Source: Rs1 sp029027825 | GTDB taxonomy: Bacteria; Pseudomonadota; Gammaproteobacteria; Pseudomonadales; Balneatricaceae | Assembly (NCBI GenBank): GCA_029027825.1 | Contig: CP093399.1 | Span: 4,712,001 to 4,776,000, forward strand | Direction: 5' to 3' | DNA length: 64,000 nucleotides | Shown here: positions 27,097-36,069 of the stretch, in pieces | Position numbering within the stretch: the first letter of the stretch is position 1 | How the letters are laid out: each line of letters opens with the position of its first letter | The notes under the pieces: model-generated | Told to the model about the DNA's origin: nothing | The model's database searches: none | What the model saw: the letters and a program-made list of their open reading frames with translations, nothing else | Program-made: the position numbers and the translations under genes

Positions 27097-28461
27097 ATGA
27101 CTGCTTTGACTCTACTTAAAAAAATCAAATCACTAAACACTTCTTTCACTCCCCCCGTACCTAAAATTGAAGGCTATATCGTGCGCTTGATTGGCATGAC
27201 TATCGAGGCGCGTGGTCTGGAAGTTGCCATCGGTGATAACTGTCAAATAATTCTTGATGCAGACAGTGGTATCGAAGCCGAAGTGGTGGGCTTCTCCGGA
27301 GACAGTATTTTTTTGATGCCCCTGCAGCCAGTTGAAGGCTTAGTTGCTGGAGCGCGAGTAGTGCCGCTAGGTGCCGCGCGCGAAGTGCCAGTTGGCAATG
27401 GTCTGCTGGGTCGGGTAATTAACGGAGTCGGCGAGCCTCTGGATTCGCTGGGGCCGTTAGATGTTGAAAAGCGGGTGTCTTTGAGTGGTGAGGCAATCAA
27501 CCCATTAGATCGCTACCCCATCAGCGAGCCGTTAAATGTTGGTATTCGCGCTATTAATGCGCTGCTTACCGTCGGTAAGGGGCAACGAATTGGCTTGTTT
27601 GCTGGTTCAGGTGTCGGAAAATCAGTGCTTTTGGGAATGATGACCCGCGCCACGGATGCGGATATAACGGTAGTGGGGCTGATCGGTGAGCGTGGTCGAG
27701 AAGTTAAAGAATTTATTGAGCACAACTTGGGTGCTGAGGGAATGGCCAGGGCCGTGGTGGTTGCTTCGCCCGCTGATGACTCTCCACTGATGCGACTCAG
27801 AGCTTCGCAGCTCTGTACCCGGATTGCTGAATACTATCGCAGCCAGGGGAAAAGCGTGCTGTTATTGGTTGATTCTTTAACGCGCTACGCACAAGCGCAG
27901 CGTGAAATAGCTCTGGCGATAGGCGAGCCTCCAGCCACCAAGGGTTACCCACCTTCGGTATTTTCAAAATTACCTAAGCTGGTGGAAAGGGCAGGTAATG
28001 ATGCGGAAGGTAAAGGCTCAATCACCGCCTTTTATACAGTGCTCACCGAAGGGGATGATCAGCAAGATCCAATCGCCGATGCCGCGCGGGCCATTTTAGA
28101 CGGCCATATAGTCTTATCCAGATCGCTAGCTGAACAAGGGCATTATCCCGCAATCGATATAGAGGCTTCTATTAGCCGTGCAATGCCGCAGATAGTTGAT
28201 GAACAGCATTTAGCTGCCGCTATGCGCTTTAGACAATTAATGTCAAAATATAGTCAGAATGAGGACTTAATTGCGATTGGTGCCTACGTTGCTGGCAGCG
28301 ATCCTGATACCGATAGCGCGATTAGTTCAATGCCTACTATGCGCAAATTTTTACAGCAGGGATTAAAAGAATCGGTAGGCTTAAAAGAGAGTAAAAACTG
28401 GTTAAATATAGCGCTGCAACCAGTTGATCCGGTAGTCGGAACCGTCGGTAATTTACAGTGA
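27097..28461 (+). CDS. fliI: Flagellar export ATPase FliI
   Basis: Hexameric F1-beta-like ATPase of the flagellar type III export apparatus. The 454-residue protein carries Walker A GLFAGSGVGKSVLLGMM (about 166-182), Walker B VLLLVDSLTRYAQAQREIAL and the flagellar/type III signature GYPPSVFSKLPKLVERAG. It overlaps fliJ by 4 bp. Confidence 0.97.
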   Translation: MTALTLLKKIKSLNTSFTPPVPKIEGYIVRLIGMTIEARGLEVAIGDNCQIILDADSGIEAEVVGFSGDSIFLMPLQPVEGLVAGARVVPLGAAREVPVGNGLLGRVINGVGEPLDSLGPLDVEKRVSLSGEAINPLDRYPISEPLNVGIRAINALLTVGKGQRIGLFAGSGVGKSVLLGMMTRATDADITVVGLIGERGREVKEFIEHNLGAEGMARAVVVASPADDSPLMRLRASQLCTRIAEYYRSQGKSVLLLVDSLTRYAQAQREIALAIGEPPATKGYPPSVFSKLPKLVERAGNDAEGKGSITAFYTVLTEGDDQQDPIADAARAILDGHIVLSRSLAEQGHYPAIDIEASISRAMPQIVDEQHLAAAMRFRQLMSKYSQNEDLIAIGAYVAGSDPDTDSAISSMPTMRKFLQQGLKESVGLKESKNWLNIALQPVDPVVGTVGNLQ

Positions 28462-28913
28462 AAAAAAAGCGCTCCGCAAGACTCTCGGTAGTGATGGATG
28501 TAGAGGAGAGGAAAAAAAAAGAGGCGGACAAGTTTTTAGCAGACCACATTAAGCGTGTCGAAAATGACAAAGTTCAGCTTGCGCAGCTGGAAAATTATTT
28601 GACCGAGTACCAAGCAGAGTATCAAGTTAATTGTAAAAAAGGGATAAGCGTTCAGCAGCTGACAAGTTATCAGGCGTTTATGATAAAAATCGGCAAGGTC
28701 ATCCAGCAGCATAAAGAGTCAATGAAAATTAATATTGAACAATTAGCGGGTGTGAGAGTATATTGGTCAAAGATTTATGCTCGGCGCAATGCTATCGGCT
28801 CTTTAATTAGCAAAATTAAAAATCAAGAAGTAGAGGCGGAAGAAAAATCACTGCAAAAAATGATTGACGAGGCCTCGCTCTTAAAACTCAGTAGAAACCC
28901 GAAAAAATTATAG
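28458..28913 (+). CDS. fliJ: Flagellar export protein FliJ
   Basis: A 151-residue, highly charged, coiled-coil protein, the stalk component that links the FliI ring to FlhA. The GTG start overlaps the fliI stop, which supports assignment by position; sequence conservation in FliJ is low. It is rich in K, E and Q with heptad-like spacing throughout. It ends the fliE-J group; the 100 bp that follow contain the fliK promoter. Confidence 0.88.
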   Translation: MKKKRSARLSVVMDVEERKKKEADKFLADHIKRVENDKVQLAQLENYLTEYQAEYQVNCKKGISVQQLTSYQAFMIKIGKVIQQHKESMKINIEQLAGVRVYWSKIYARRNAIGSLISKIKNQEVEAEEKSLQKMIDEASLLKLSRNPKKL

Positions 28914-28990
28914 TATTTGAGCCATTCAACTCAGTCCAAAAACTGTCTGATCAGTATTCATAACTACTTAAAATATTAATATTTAAAATA

Positions 28991-29008
28991 TTGGCATCTA
29001 TTTTGCAG
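28991..29008 (+). promoter_or_regulatory. Sigma-54 promoter upstream of fliK
   Basis: The sequence ttggcatctattttgcag has GG and GC separated by exactly 10 bases and matches the -12 TTGCA closely. The transcription start would fall near 29018, leaving a leader of about 20 nt before the fliK ATG at 29037. This rules out the upstream TTG at 29013 as start. Confidence 0.78.
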
Positions 29009-29036
29009 TGTATTGATATTTACCTATTTATGGAAT

Positions 29037-31127
29037 ATGACGATGGCAGCATCAATATCACCAATATCTATAGCAGCGCCCGCTGAGTTAATAGCTCCCC
29101 AAGCGGCGACCGCTAGCGCTTCTAGTCAAAAGAAAGGTGCTTTTAAATCGGAATTGAATCATGCCTCTAACAATGTGCAAAAAAAGCATCAAACTTCCTC
29201 AAAAGCTGTTGATCAGTCCGTAGGTCAGAAAAAAAGTGTAGAAAATTCAAAAGCTAAGTCATCTGAAGTAAATGCTTCTGAAAATTCTAAAAGTCCAGTT
29301 AATGCCAACTTACAAGATAAAAATATTATTGCTGATCAAGCTGATCACACTGCAAGTAGCACAGAAAATCCTCAAACTCAGCCAGTACATCAAGAGACAG
29401 TTGCTACCGATAAAGAAGGTGAATTAGAGCGTGAAAATGTCGGCGCAGAGGGACAGTCGTTGCCGTCAAGTGGCGAAATATTGCCGCAAAACATCTCAGT
29501 GGCACTTCCCCCTGTCGTTGACTTGGCGAGTGTGCAACAAGTTAGTCAAATTCCTGTAGTAGTGCCAAGAGCAGTGCCAACAGTAGTGCCATCAAGTGCT
29601 GCTCATGGGACAGCAGCTGATCAAATTTTAGCTGTACTGACGACCGGAGAGAAAGCTCAGGCAATTCCCGCTCAAATCAATCAATCCCAAGCAGTGCCAA
29701 CTTCTGTTCAGCCGGTTTTGGCTGCGCCGCTTGCGGGCGAAAAAATAGCGACCAATAAACCACTATCTGGCCCGCAGCCGACCCCTAGCGGGAGCACCAA
29801 CACAGTAGCGACCCAGGGCAGTAATGAAGCTAGTGTTAGTCGGTCTGATCTAGCCAAAAACAGCGCGGTCGATGTGGCGGATAAGCCCATAAGTGCTGGT
29901 AAAAATACAGCTGAGATCATACCTGCAGTGGTCCAACCTACTGTTCAGCGTGAGCAAAATTCGGCTGTAGAAGTTGTTGAAAAATCAACTGCAATGAAGC
30001 TAAGTAGTGCTGCGCTCGCGGAGCGGGAAACAGTAACTCAACGCGGCGCTAATAACTTACCAGGAGAAGTTAAAGCCGATCCAGTAGTTGCTACTAGCAA
30101 GGATATCATCGGTCAAAAAACGGTTGCTGTATCAACGGATACTGTTAATCCACAAAAAATAGAGACTGCTGCAAGTCAGACCTCTGAAGTTAAAGCTGAC
30201 AGCCAAATGTCAGCAGTGGTCACAGCAGCGCATGATAAACAGCAGGGCGAAGTTGTTGCCAAAGCAGAAGTTGTTACACCTACTATGGGCATTTCTGATC
30301 TTAAACCTGTAGAACCTAAAGTAACAAACGCTGCTATAGCAGCTGCAGTGGCAAATAATAAAGATGAACAGCGAGGGCGTAGCGAAAAACCAATAGCCAA
30401 TGAGTTTGCGGTAAATAGTGCAAGTACTGAAGTAAAGAAATCAATCCCGACGGTTAGTCAGTCGATAGGTAATGCCCCGATAACGACTACTCCACAACAG
30501 GGGGCTATTGAGCAAAATATCTCTCTCAATCAAACCTTAGATAAACTACGTGCTGGTGTTGATACTACAATAGTGCAAAAGGAAGACGGCAGTGATGTAA
30601 AAACAGCGGCTGGTAAATCAGCGGCAGCCAGTGAAGTTATTCAGCAACTCTCGCATTTGCAAACTAACTTGCGCACTACTAGCCCGGTACAAATGCAAAT
30701 GCCCGCCAATACACCTCCTACCGCTAGCAATTGGGGGAAAGCGGTGGCTGATAAAGTTTATATTGCCGCCTCACAGAACTTAAGGGTGGCGAATATTCAA
30801 TTGGATCCGCCTGAATTAGGCGCTCTGCAGATACGATTGCAAGTAACTGGTCCCGATCAACAGATGACTGTTACCTTTAGCTCCCCGCACGCCTCGGTTA
30901 GGGATGTATTAGAGCAACAGTTACCGAGACTAAGAGAAATGCTAGAAGAGCAGGGGATTAACTTAGGGGAATCTTCAGTTAATGACCAAAATAAACAGAG
31001 CGATAGAGATTCTGAAGCCGCGAAATTAGCTAATGGGCCTGGTTATTCAGAGCACTCAGAGAATAATATTTTAGATAACCCTTTAAATACACAGGGAACT
31101 TTATCTCTCGTTGATTTCTACGCTTAA
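29037..31127 (+). CDS. fliK: Flagellar hook-length control protein FliK
   Basis: Exported ruler that sets hook length and switches export specificity. The 696-residue protein is long for FliK. Residues up to about 560 are low-complexity (A, S, V, Q, T, P, K) with poor conservation. The C-terminal domain SQNLRVANIQLDPPELGALQ, then VRDVLEQQLPRLREMLEEQG (about 575-655) is the Flg_hook domain. The start ATG 29037 is set by the promoter position; another ATG six bases on is possible. Confidence 0.9.
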   Translation: MTMAASISPISIAAPAELIAPQAATASASSQKKGAFKSELNHASNNVQKKHQTSSKAVDQSVGQKKSVENSKAKSSEVNASENSKSPVNANLQDKNIIADQADHTASSTENPQTQPVHQETVATDKEGELERENVGAEGQSLPSSGEILPQNISVALPPVVDLASVQQVSQIPVVVPRAVPTVVPSSAAHGTAADQILAVLTTGEKAQAIPAQINQSQAVPTSVQPVLAAPLAGEKIATNKPLSGPQPTPSGSTNTVATQGSNEASVSRSDLAKNSAVDVADKPISAGKNTAEIIPAVVQPTVQREQNSAVEVVEKSTAMKLSSAALAERETVTQRGANNLPGEVKADPVVATSKDIIGQKTVAVSTDTVNPQKIETAASQTSEVKADSQMSAVVTAAHDKQQGEVVAKAEVVTPTMGISDLKPVEPKVTNAAIAAAVANNKDEQRGRSEKPIANEFAVNSASTEVKKSIPTVSQSIGNAPITTTPQQGAIEQNISLNQTLDKLRAGVDTTIVQKEDGSDVKTAAGKSAAASEVIQQLSHLQTNLRTTSPVQMQMPANTPPTASNWGKAVADKVYIAASQNLRVANIQLDPPELGALQIRLQVTGPDQQMTVTFSSPHASVRDVLEQQLPRLREMLEEQGINLGESSVNDQNKQSDRDSEAAKLANGPGYSEHSENNILDNPLNTQGTLSLVDFYA

Positions 31128-31130
31128 CTC

Positions 31131-31181
31131 TATCCTGAATCTGTGGTAGTAGCTGGCTTTCGGGTTCAGGGATTGTTTTTT
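31131..31181 (+). terminator. Hairpin terminator after fliK
   Basis: The arms atcctgaa and ttcagggat, with one bulged base, close a loop and are followed directly by tgtttttt. It begins a few bases after the fliK stop. The stretch 31182-31630 up to fliL is AT-rich and holds no gene; the promoter for fliL must lie there or upstream, but I see no strong sigma-54 or sigma-28 site. Confidence 0.6.
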
Positions 31182-31630
31182 GCAGGGCTGTCTTTGTTCA
31201 AAGTTCGAAGTCGAGCTGATTTTTTATATATTTATAATGCTGCAGATTTTGCTGATCAACTCTATATAGAGCTCTTGTGTATTGAATGAAATTTGATCGA
31301 AAAATTATACTCGTATAAATATTTCTAACTCTGTGACATCCGTCAATAGTTGTAAAATATAAGGTACTATTTTAAAACTTTCAAATTCTATTTAACTCCT
31401 TGAAATTTATCTGAAATTATATCTTTTCAGACTAGTATAAATTTTCAATTCTAAGTATTTCCCTTTATAATTGATTTAAGCGATCCTTGTCACTGGAAAT
31501 AGCCTACTATAATGAGCTATATTTACGTTTTATAAGGCTTTGTTTTTAATCGATGCTTAGTCTGTATGATACTTAGATAAGTGTATGTATAAAAAAGTAA
31601 TTTCTACAAGTGCAATATTAGGGGTATAAA

Positions 31631-32140
31631 ATGGCTGACGATAAACCGGCTGACGATTCACAGGAAGCACCTAAAAAATCTAACAAGATGTTAATTATTA
31701 TCATTGCTGCAGTTGTGGTGTTACTAGGTGGTGGTGGTGCGGGTTATTTTTTCTTGATGGGATCCGATCCAGCGGAAGAAGAAGTGGTTGAAGAGGTTAG
31801 ATTGCCAGCGGTATACACTAAAATCCGCACTAAAAGTGGCAGGCCTATGTTTGTCGCAACTCTATTATCAGATGATGATCGCGCACATTATCTGCAAGCT
31901 TATGTGGTGGCGAAGAGTAGAGATCCACTCGCAGCTCCAGCGTTAGAAAAGCATATGCCATTAATTGTCTCTAGATTAAATACCATGTTTTCAACCCAGG
32001 AATTTGCTAAGCTAAGCAGCCTTGAAGCTAAGCAGCAATTAAGAAGCGATGCGACCAAATTAATTCAGGGAATACTGAAACAGCGAATTAAAGTGCCGGG
32101 TATCGAAGAGGTACTGTTTACTAATTTTGTAATGCAATAG
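31631..32140 (+). CDS. fliL: Flagellar basal body-associated protein FliL
   Basis: Inner-membrane protein that surrounds the stator units near the MS ring. The 169-residue protein has a short charged N-terminus, one membrane helix (about 19-43, with GGGGAGYFF) and a periplasmic stomatin-like domain (HYLQAYVVAKSRDP, then EVLFTNFVMQ at the end). GGGGT precedes the ATG. First gene of fliLMNOPQR-flhB. Confidence 0.93.
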   Translation: MADDKPADDSQEAPKKSNKMLIIIIAAVVVLLGGGGAGYFFLMGSDPAEEEVVEEVRLPAVYTKIRTKSGRPMFVATLLSDDDRAHYLQAYVVAKSRDPLAAPALEKHMPLIVSRLNTMFSTQEFAKLSSLEAKQQLRSDATKLIQGILKQRIKVPGIEEVLFTNFVMQ

Positions 32141-32201
32141 TGGCACTTAACTTTATAATGACCAATAACGAATTAATTAGCCTAGTAAGGCAGATAACTT
32201 A

Positions 32202-33185
32202 ATGTCAGTAAAAGATTTACTTTCTCAAGACGAAATTGATGCTCTGTTACATGGCGCGGATGACAGTGTAGACTCTTCTGTAGATGATGCGGATGATGGT
32301 GAAGATGCCGATGGCGTTCGCGCGTATGACCTAGCCAGTAATGATCGGGTTGTTCGCGGAAGAATGCCCACTTTAGAATTGATCAATGAGCGCTTTGCGC
32401 GCAACGCCCGTAATAGTATTTACAACTTATTGCGAAGTGCTGCCGATGTGGCCGTTGAAGATGTGCAGTTTTTAAAATACGGCGATTATATTCATACGCT
32501 GTATGTCCCCAGTAGTATGTGTGTGATGAGAGTTGAGCCTTTTAAAGGCGCAGGTCTTTTTATTCTAGATGCCAAGTTGGTGTTTAAACTGGTAGATAAT
32601 TTTTATGGTGGTGATGGCCGGCATGCAAAAATTGAGGGCCGTGATTTTACTCCCACTGAAAACAGATTAGTATTCAAACTGCTGGAATCTTTTTTTAGAG
32701 ACCTTCGCGATGCATGGGAGCCGGTGGTCGCGCTTAAATTTAAGCGTATTGGTCATGAAGTAAACCCCAGTATGGCGAATATGATTAATCAATCTGATGT
32801 AGTCGTCGTCAGTACTTTTCAGGTCGATCTAGAAAGCGGTACTAGTCAATTCCATATTGTATATCCCTATTCGATGCTAGAGCCGATTAAAGATCTATTA
32901 GTGTCTGGCAGTCAAAAAGAAGAATCTAATGAAGATGAGCGTTGGCAAGAGTCTTTGCAGCGTGAGTTAGTGATGTCAAGTGTTCCATTAAACATGACGA
33001 TTGCTCAAAGAGAGGTAACTCTTGCCGATATTATTGAGTTGCGTGAGGGAGATGTTATCCCGGTAGAAATTCCTGAATTGTTAGAGTTAAAAGCCAATCG
33101 AGTGCCAATTTTTACCTGTAAATTAGGTACATCAAGAGGTAATTTAGCGGTGAAAATAGTGAAAAAAATTGATCATACTGAGTGA
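32202..33185 (+). CDS. fliM: Flagellar motor switch protein FliM
   Basis: C-ring protein that binds CheY-P and sets rotation direction. The 327-residue protein begins with the CheY-binding helix LLSQDEIDALLHGADD. The CheC-like middle domain includes RGRMPTLELINERFARNARNSI in two parts and FILDAKLVFKLVDNFYGGDG. The C-terminal SpoA domain closes it. It is 62 bp after fliL. Confidence 0.97.
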   Translation: MSVKDLLSQDEIDALLHGADDSVDSSVDDADDGEDADGVRAYDLASNDRVVRGRMPTLELINERFARNARNSIYNLLRSAADVAVEDVQFLKYGDYIHTLYVPSSMCVMRVEPFKGAGLFILDAKLVFKLVDNFYGGDGRHAKIEGRDFTPTENRLVFKLLESFFRDLRDAWEPVVALKFKRIGHEVNPSMANMINQSDVVVVSTFQVDLESGTSQFHIVYPYSMLEPIKDLLVSGSQKEESNEDERWQESLQRELVMSSVPLNMTIAQREVTLADIIELREGDVIPVEIPELLELKANRVPIFTCKLGTSRGNLAVKIVKKIDHTE

Positions 33186-33244
33186 TATTAAATGCGTTGT
33201 ATAAGTAGTAATTTGAAACTAAATAGCAGTGGTACGGAGTCAGC

Positions 33245-33682
33245 ATGAGTGATGAAACTGATAATGCAGAAGATCAAGAATCAATGGCTGATGATTGGGC
33301 AGCTGCAATGGAAGAGCAGGGCGGCGATTCGGCAGGGATAGATGTAGATATCGACGACATCAATGCACAGGCGCAGCCGGTGGAGCTGGATGAGCTGAAC
33401 GATGAGGCAATTCCACTCGGTGATCCTAAATTAGATTTGATCCTCGATATACCGGTGACCATCTCGATGGAAGTTGGTAGCACTGAAATCGCGATTCGCA
33501 ATTTATTACAGTTGAGCCAAGGCTCGGTTGTCGAGTTAGACCGGGTGGCTGGTGAGCCACTGGACGTTAAAGTCAATGGTACTTTGATCGCGCATGGGGA
33601 AGTAGTGGTAGTTAATGATAAATACGGGATTAGATTGACGGATGTGATTAGCCCCCAAGAAAGAATTAAGCGTATACGTTAA
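33245..33682 (+). CDS. fliN: Flagellar motor switch protein FliN
   Basis: C-ring base subunit and docking site for FliH. The 145-residue protein has an acidic N-terminal part (about 1-60) and the conserved SpoA domain LDIPVTISMEVGSTEIAIRN, then GSVVELDRVAGEPLDVKVNG and YGIRLTDVISPQERIKRI. ACGGAG precedes the ATG. Its stop overlaps the fliO start by one base. Confidence 0.97.
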   Translation: MSDETDNAEDQESMADDWAAAMEEQGGDSAGIDVDIDDINAQAQPVELDELNDEAIPLGDPKLDLILDIPVTISMEVGSTEIAIRNLLQLSQGSVVELDRVAGEPLDVKVNGTLIAHGEVVVVNDKYGIRLTDVISPQERIKRIR

Positions 33683-34227
33683 TGTGTAAAAACTATTCCC
33701 GGGCTTCATTGGCCAATATAATAGCACTTTTAATTTACCAGTTTATCGCCATCTTTTACGTTGGATCTGCGCTAGCAACTGAAGTAAAAGTGGCTGATAG
33801 TCTCAAAGCTGAGCTGCTTACACCCAAGCCAATAGGTAGTTCTGTATGGCAAATGGCGCTGGGTTTAGTGGCGGTCTTAGTAGTGATTTTTTTGCTGGCT
33901 TGGCTAATGCGTCGTGTTACAGGCCTACAAAATACTCGCGGTCATATTAAAATAATCAGTGCGATCAATGTCGGTACTCGCGAGAGAGCCGTTTTAATTG
34001 AAGTTGCTGGTGAGCAGCTGTTGTTGGGAGTAGCAGCGGGACGAGTTAACTTATTGCATAAGATCAGCACCCCGATCCCAGCGGCTAAAACCGCTGCTGT
34101 CAGTGCAGAAAAATCTAAGCTAGATTTCTCTAGCAGTTTACAAAATGCCGTGGAAAAGTTAAAACAAACCTCGATTAATAGCGCCGAAAACAGCACTGAT
34201 ATTAGCACAAATAAAACCAACAACTAA
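33682..34227 (+). CDS. fliO: Flagellar biosynthetic protein FliO
   Basis: Small membrane protein that helps assemble the FliP ring of the export gate. The 181-residue protein has an N-terminal hydrophobic segment ending near ALAT, a membrane helix (about 57-76, WQMALGLVAVLVVIFLLAWL) followed by basic residues, and the FliO-like GTRERAVLIEVAGEQLLLGVA. It lies between fliN and fliP with 1-bp overlaps on both sides. Confidence 0.92.
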   Translation: MCKNYSRASLANIIALLIYQFIAIFYVGSALATEVKVADSLKAELLTPKPIGSSVWQMALGLVAVLVVIFLLAWLMRRVTGLQNTRGHIKIISAINVGTRERAVLIEVAGEQLLLGVAAGRVNLLHKISTPIPAAKTAAVSAEKSKLDFSSSLQNAVEKLKQTSINSAENSTDISTNKTNN

Positions 34228-34997
34228 TGACATGTATAGATAGGATTACGCCTTTAATGAGTAAGCTTTTGATAATTAGTTTGGCGCTGTTCTTTCCACA
34301 ACTACTATTTGCCGCTGACGTTGGGATACCGGCTGTCAGTTTGTCTATTGCTGAAGATGGCACGCAAAATTATTCGGTGACTATCCAAATTTTAGCATTA
34401 ATGACAATGCTGACTTTCCTGCCGGCAATGGTCATGATGATGACGTCGTTTACCCGGATTATTGTAGTATTTGCTATTCTTAGGCAAGCGATGGGTTTGC
34501 AATCGACACCTTCTAACCAAGTTATGGTTGGCTTGGCGTTGTTCCTATCCTTTTTTATTATGAGTCCAGTGCTGGATAAGGTAAATGCTCTGGCAGTGCA
34601 ACCTTACCTCAATGAACAGCTCGCGCCGCTGGAAGCTGTTAGAGCTGCTGAACAACCCTTTCGGGAGTTTATGTTGGCACAGACCCGAGAGTCAGATTTG
34701 AACCTGTTCTTAAAAATTGCCGACATCCCCGACGTTGATTCAGCCGCTGATGTGCCATTTACCGTACTGGTGCCGGCTTTCGTTACCAGCGAATTAAAAA
34801 CGGCATTCCAAATTGGTTTCATGTTATTTATTCCGTTTTTGGTGATAGACTTGGTGGTCGCCAGTGTATTAATGGCGATGGGAATGATGATGCTATCCCC
34901 AGTTATTATCTCACTTCCTTTTAAAATAATGCTGTTTGTATTGGTCGATGGATGGGCGATGATTATCGGCACTCTCGCAGCCAGTTTTAAAGTATAA
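34227..34997 (+). CDS. fliP: Flagellar export gate protein FliP
   Basis: Forms the pentameric core of the export gate with FliQ and FliR. The 256-residue protein has a cleavable-looking N-terminal signal (ending LLFAAD) and membrane helices with the family signatures MMMTSFTRIIVVFAILRQA and FQIGFMLFIPFLVIDLVVAS, then GMMMLSPVIISLPFKIMLFV. It starts within the fliO stop codon. Confidence 0.97.
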   Translation: MTCIDRITPLMSKLLIISLALFFPQLLFAADVGIPAVSLSIAEDGTQNYSVTIQILALMTMLTFLPAMVMMMTSFTRIIVVFAILRQAMGLQSTPSNQVMVGLALFLSFFIMSPVLDKVNALAVQPYLNEQLAPLEAVRAAEQPFREFMLAQTRESDLNLFLKIADIPDVDSAADVPFTVLVPAFVTSELKTAFQIGFMLFIPFLVIDLVVASVLMAMGMMMLSPVIISLPFKIMLFVLVDGWAMIIGTLAASFKV

Positions 34998-35006
34998 GGC
35001 GGCTCT

Positions 35007-35279
35007 ATGACACCCCAGTATGTATTAGATCTTTTTGGCGAAGCATTTTGGACGGTAGTAATGTTGGTCAGTATGATCGTATTACCCAGCTTATTGATGG
35101 GATTAGTGATAGCTACTTTTCAGGCGGCTACCCAAATAAATGAGCAGACGTTGAGCTTCCTACCGCGCTTACTAGTGATTATTTTTGTCATTATGATCAT
35201 GGGGCCATGGATGGTGACCAAGCTGACAGACGTCTTTAGATTGATCTTTAGCGCTATCCCCATAGTCATAGGCCTGTAA
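35007..35279 (+). CDS. fliQ: Flagellar export gate protein FliQ
   Basis: A 90-residue protein with two membrane helices. Typical FliQ stretches are FGEAFWTVVMLVSMIVLPSL, GLVIATFQAATQINEQTLSF and the Pro-containing turn FLPRLL. It occurs in four copies per export gate in relatives. Ten bases after fliP, four before fliR. Confidence 0.97.
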   Translation: MTPQYVLDLFGEAFWTVVMLVSMIVLPSLLMGLVIATFQAATQINEQTLSFLPRLLVIIFVIMIMGPWMVTKLTDVFRLIFSAIPIVIGL

Positions 35280-35282
35280 GTA

Positions 35283-36059
35283 ATGTTAGATCTCAGCTTT
35301 CTGCAAATAGAGCAGATGGTAGGAGATTTTCTATTACCTTTCTTTCGGATCGCCGCCTTTATGATGTCGATGCCACTTATTAGTACTCAGTATGTACCAA
35401 AGACCATTAGATTGAGCTTAGCGATTGTTTTTAGTATGGCTATCGTTCCCACTTTACCGGCCATACCTCTGATTGACGGTTTGTCATTAACCACCTATTT
35501 TCTGGTTATTGAACAAATGTTGGTGGGTGTTGCGCTCGGATTTTCTCTACACGTGATGTTTCAAATATTTGCCATTGGTGGACAAATGATTGCCAACCAG
35601 ATGGGGCTGGGTTTCGCATCGGTTAATGATCCGGCTAACGGCGTATCAATTGTAGTGGTCGGACAATATTATATGATGTTGTCAATGATGCTGTTTATTA
35701 CCATGAATGGGCATTTAATTATGTTCCAAACCTTAGCGCAGAGTTTCAGTGTATTGCCAGTAGGCGTTTCAGCTTTAACTCATATCGATTTTATGCTGAT
35801 AGCGAAGTCGGGTACTTGGATGTTTCAATCTGCGGTAGTGATGGCTTTACCGGCAGTTACTTCACTTTTGATAGTCAATGTCTCTTTTGGAGTGATGAGT
35901 AAAGCGGCGCCGCAATTAAATATTATCGCGGTAGGATTCCCCTTTACAATGACTTTGGGTATATTTATTACCTGGATGACTTTTTCCGGGTTTTTAAGTC
36001 AATTCGAACGTTTTAGCGCTTATGCTCTCGCCTTTGCAGGCCGAGTAATTATCCCATGA
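35283..36059 (+). CDS. fliR: Flagellar export gate protein FliR
   Basis: Integral membrane export-gate subunit, single copy in the FliPQR complex. The 258-residue protein has several membrane helices with FFRIAAFMMSMPLISTQYVP near the start, GGQMIANQMGLGFASVNDP and NVSFGVMSKAAPQLNIIAVG. Length and position are normal. Confidence 0.97.
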   Translation: MLDLSFLQIEQMVGDFLLPFFRIAAFMMSMPLISTQYVPKTIRLSLAIVFSMAIVPTLPAIPLIDGLSLTTYFLVIEQMLVGVALGFSLHVMFQIFAIGGQMIANQMGLGFASVNDPANGVSIVVVGQYYMMLSMMLFITMNGHLIMFQTLAQSFSVLPVGVSALTHIDFMLIAKSGTWMFQSAVVMALPAVTSLLIVNVSFGVMSKAAPQLNIIAVGFPFTMTLGIFITWMTFSGFLSQFERFSAYALAFAGRVIIP

Positions 36060-36069
36060 TGAGGCACTA

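Noticed and set aside
31170..31185. Possible sigma-54 promoter before fliL (GG and GC 10 bases apart)
   Set aside because: It lacks the TGGC part of the -24 element and overlaps the fliK terminator.
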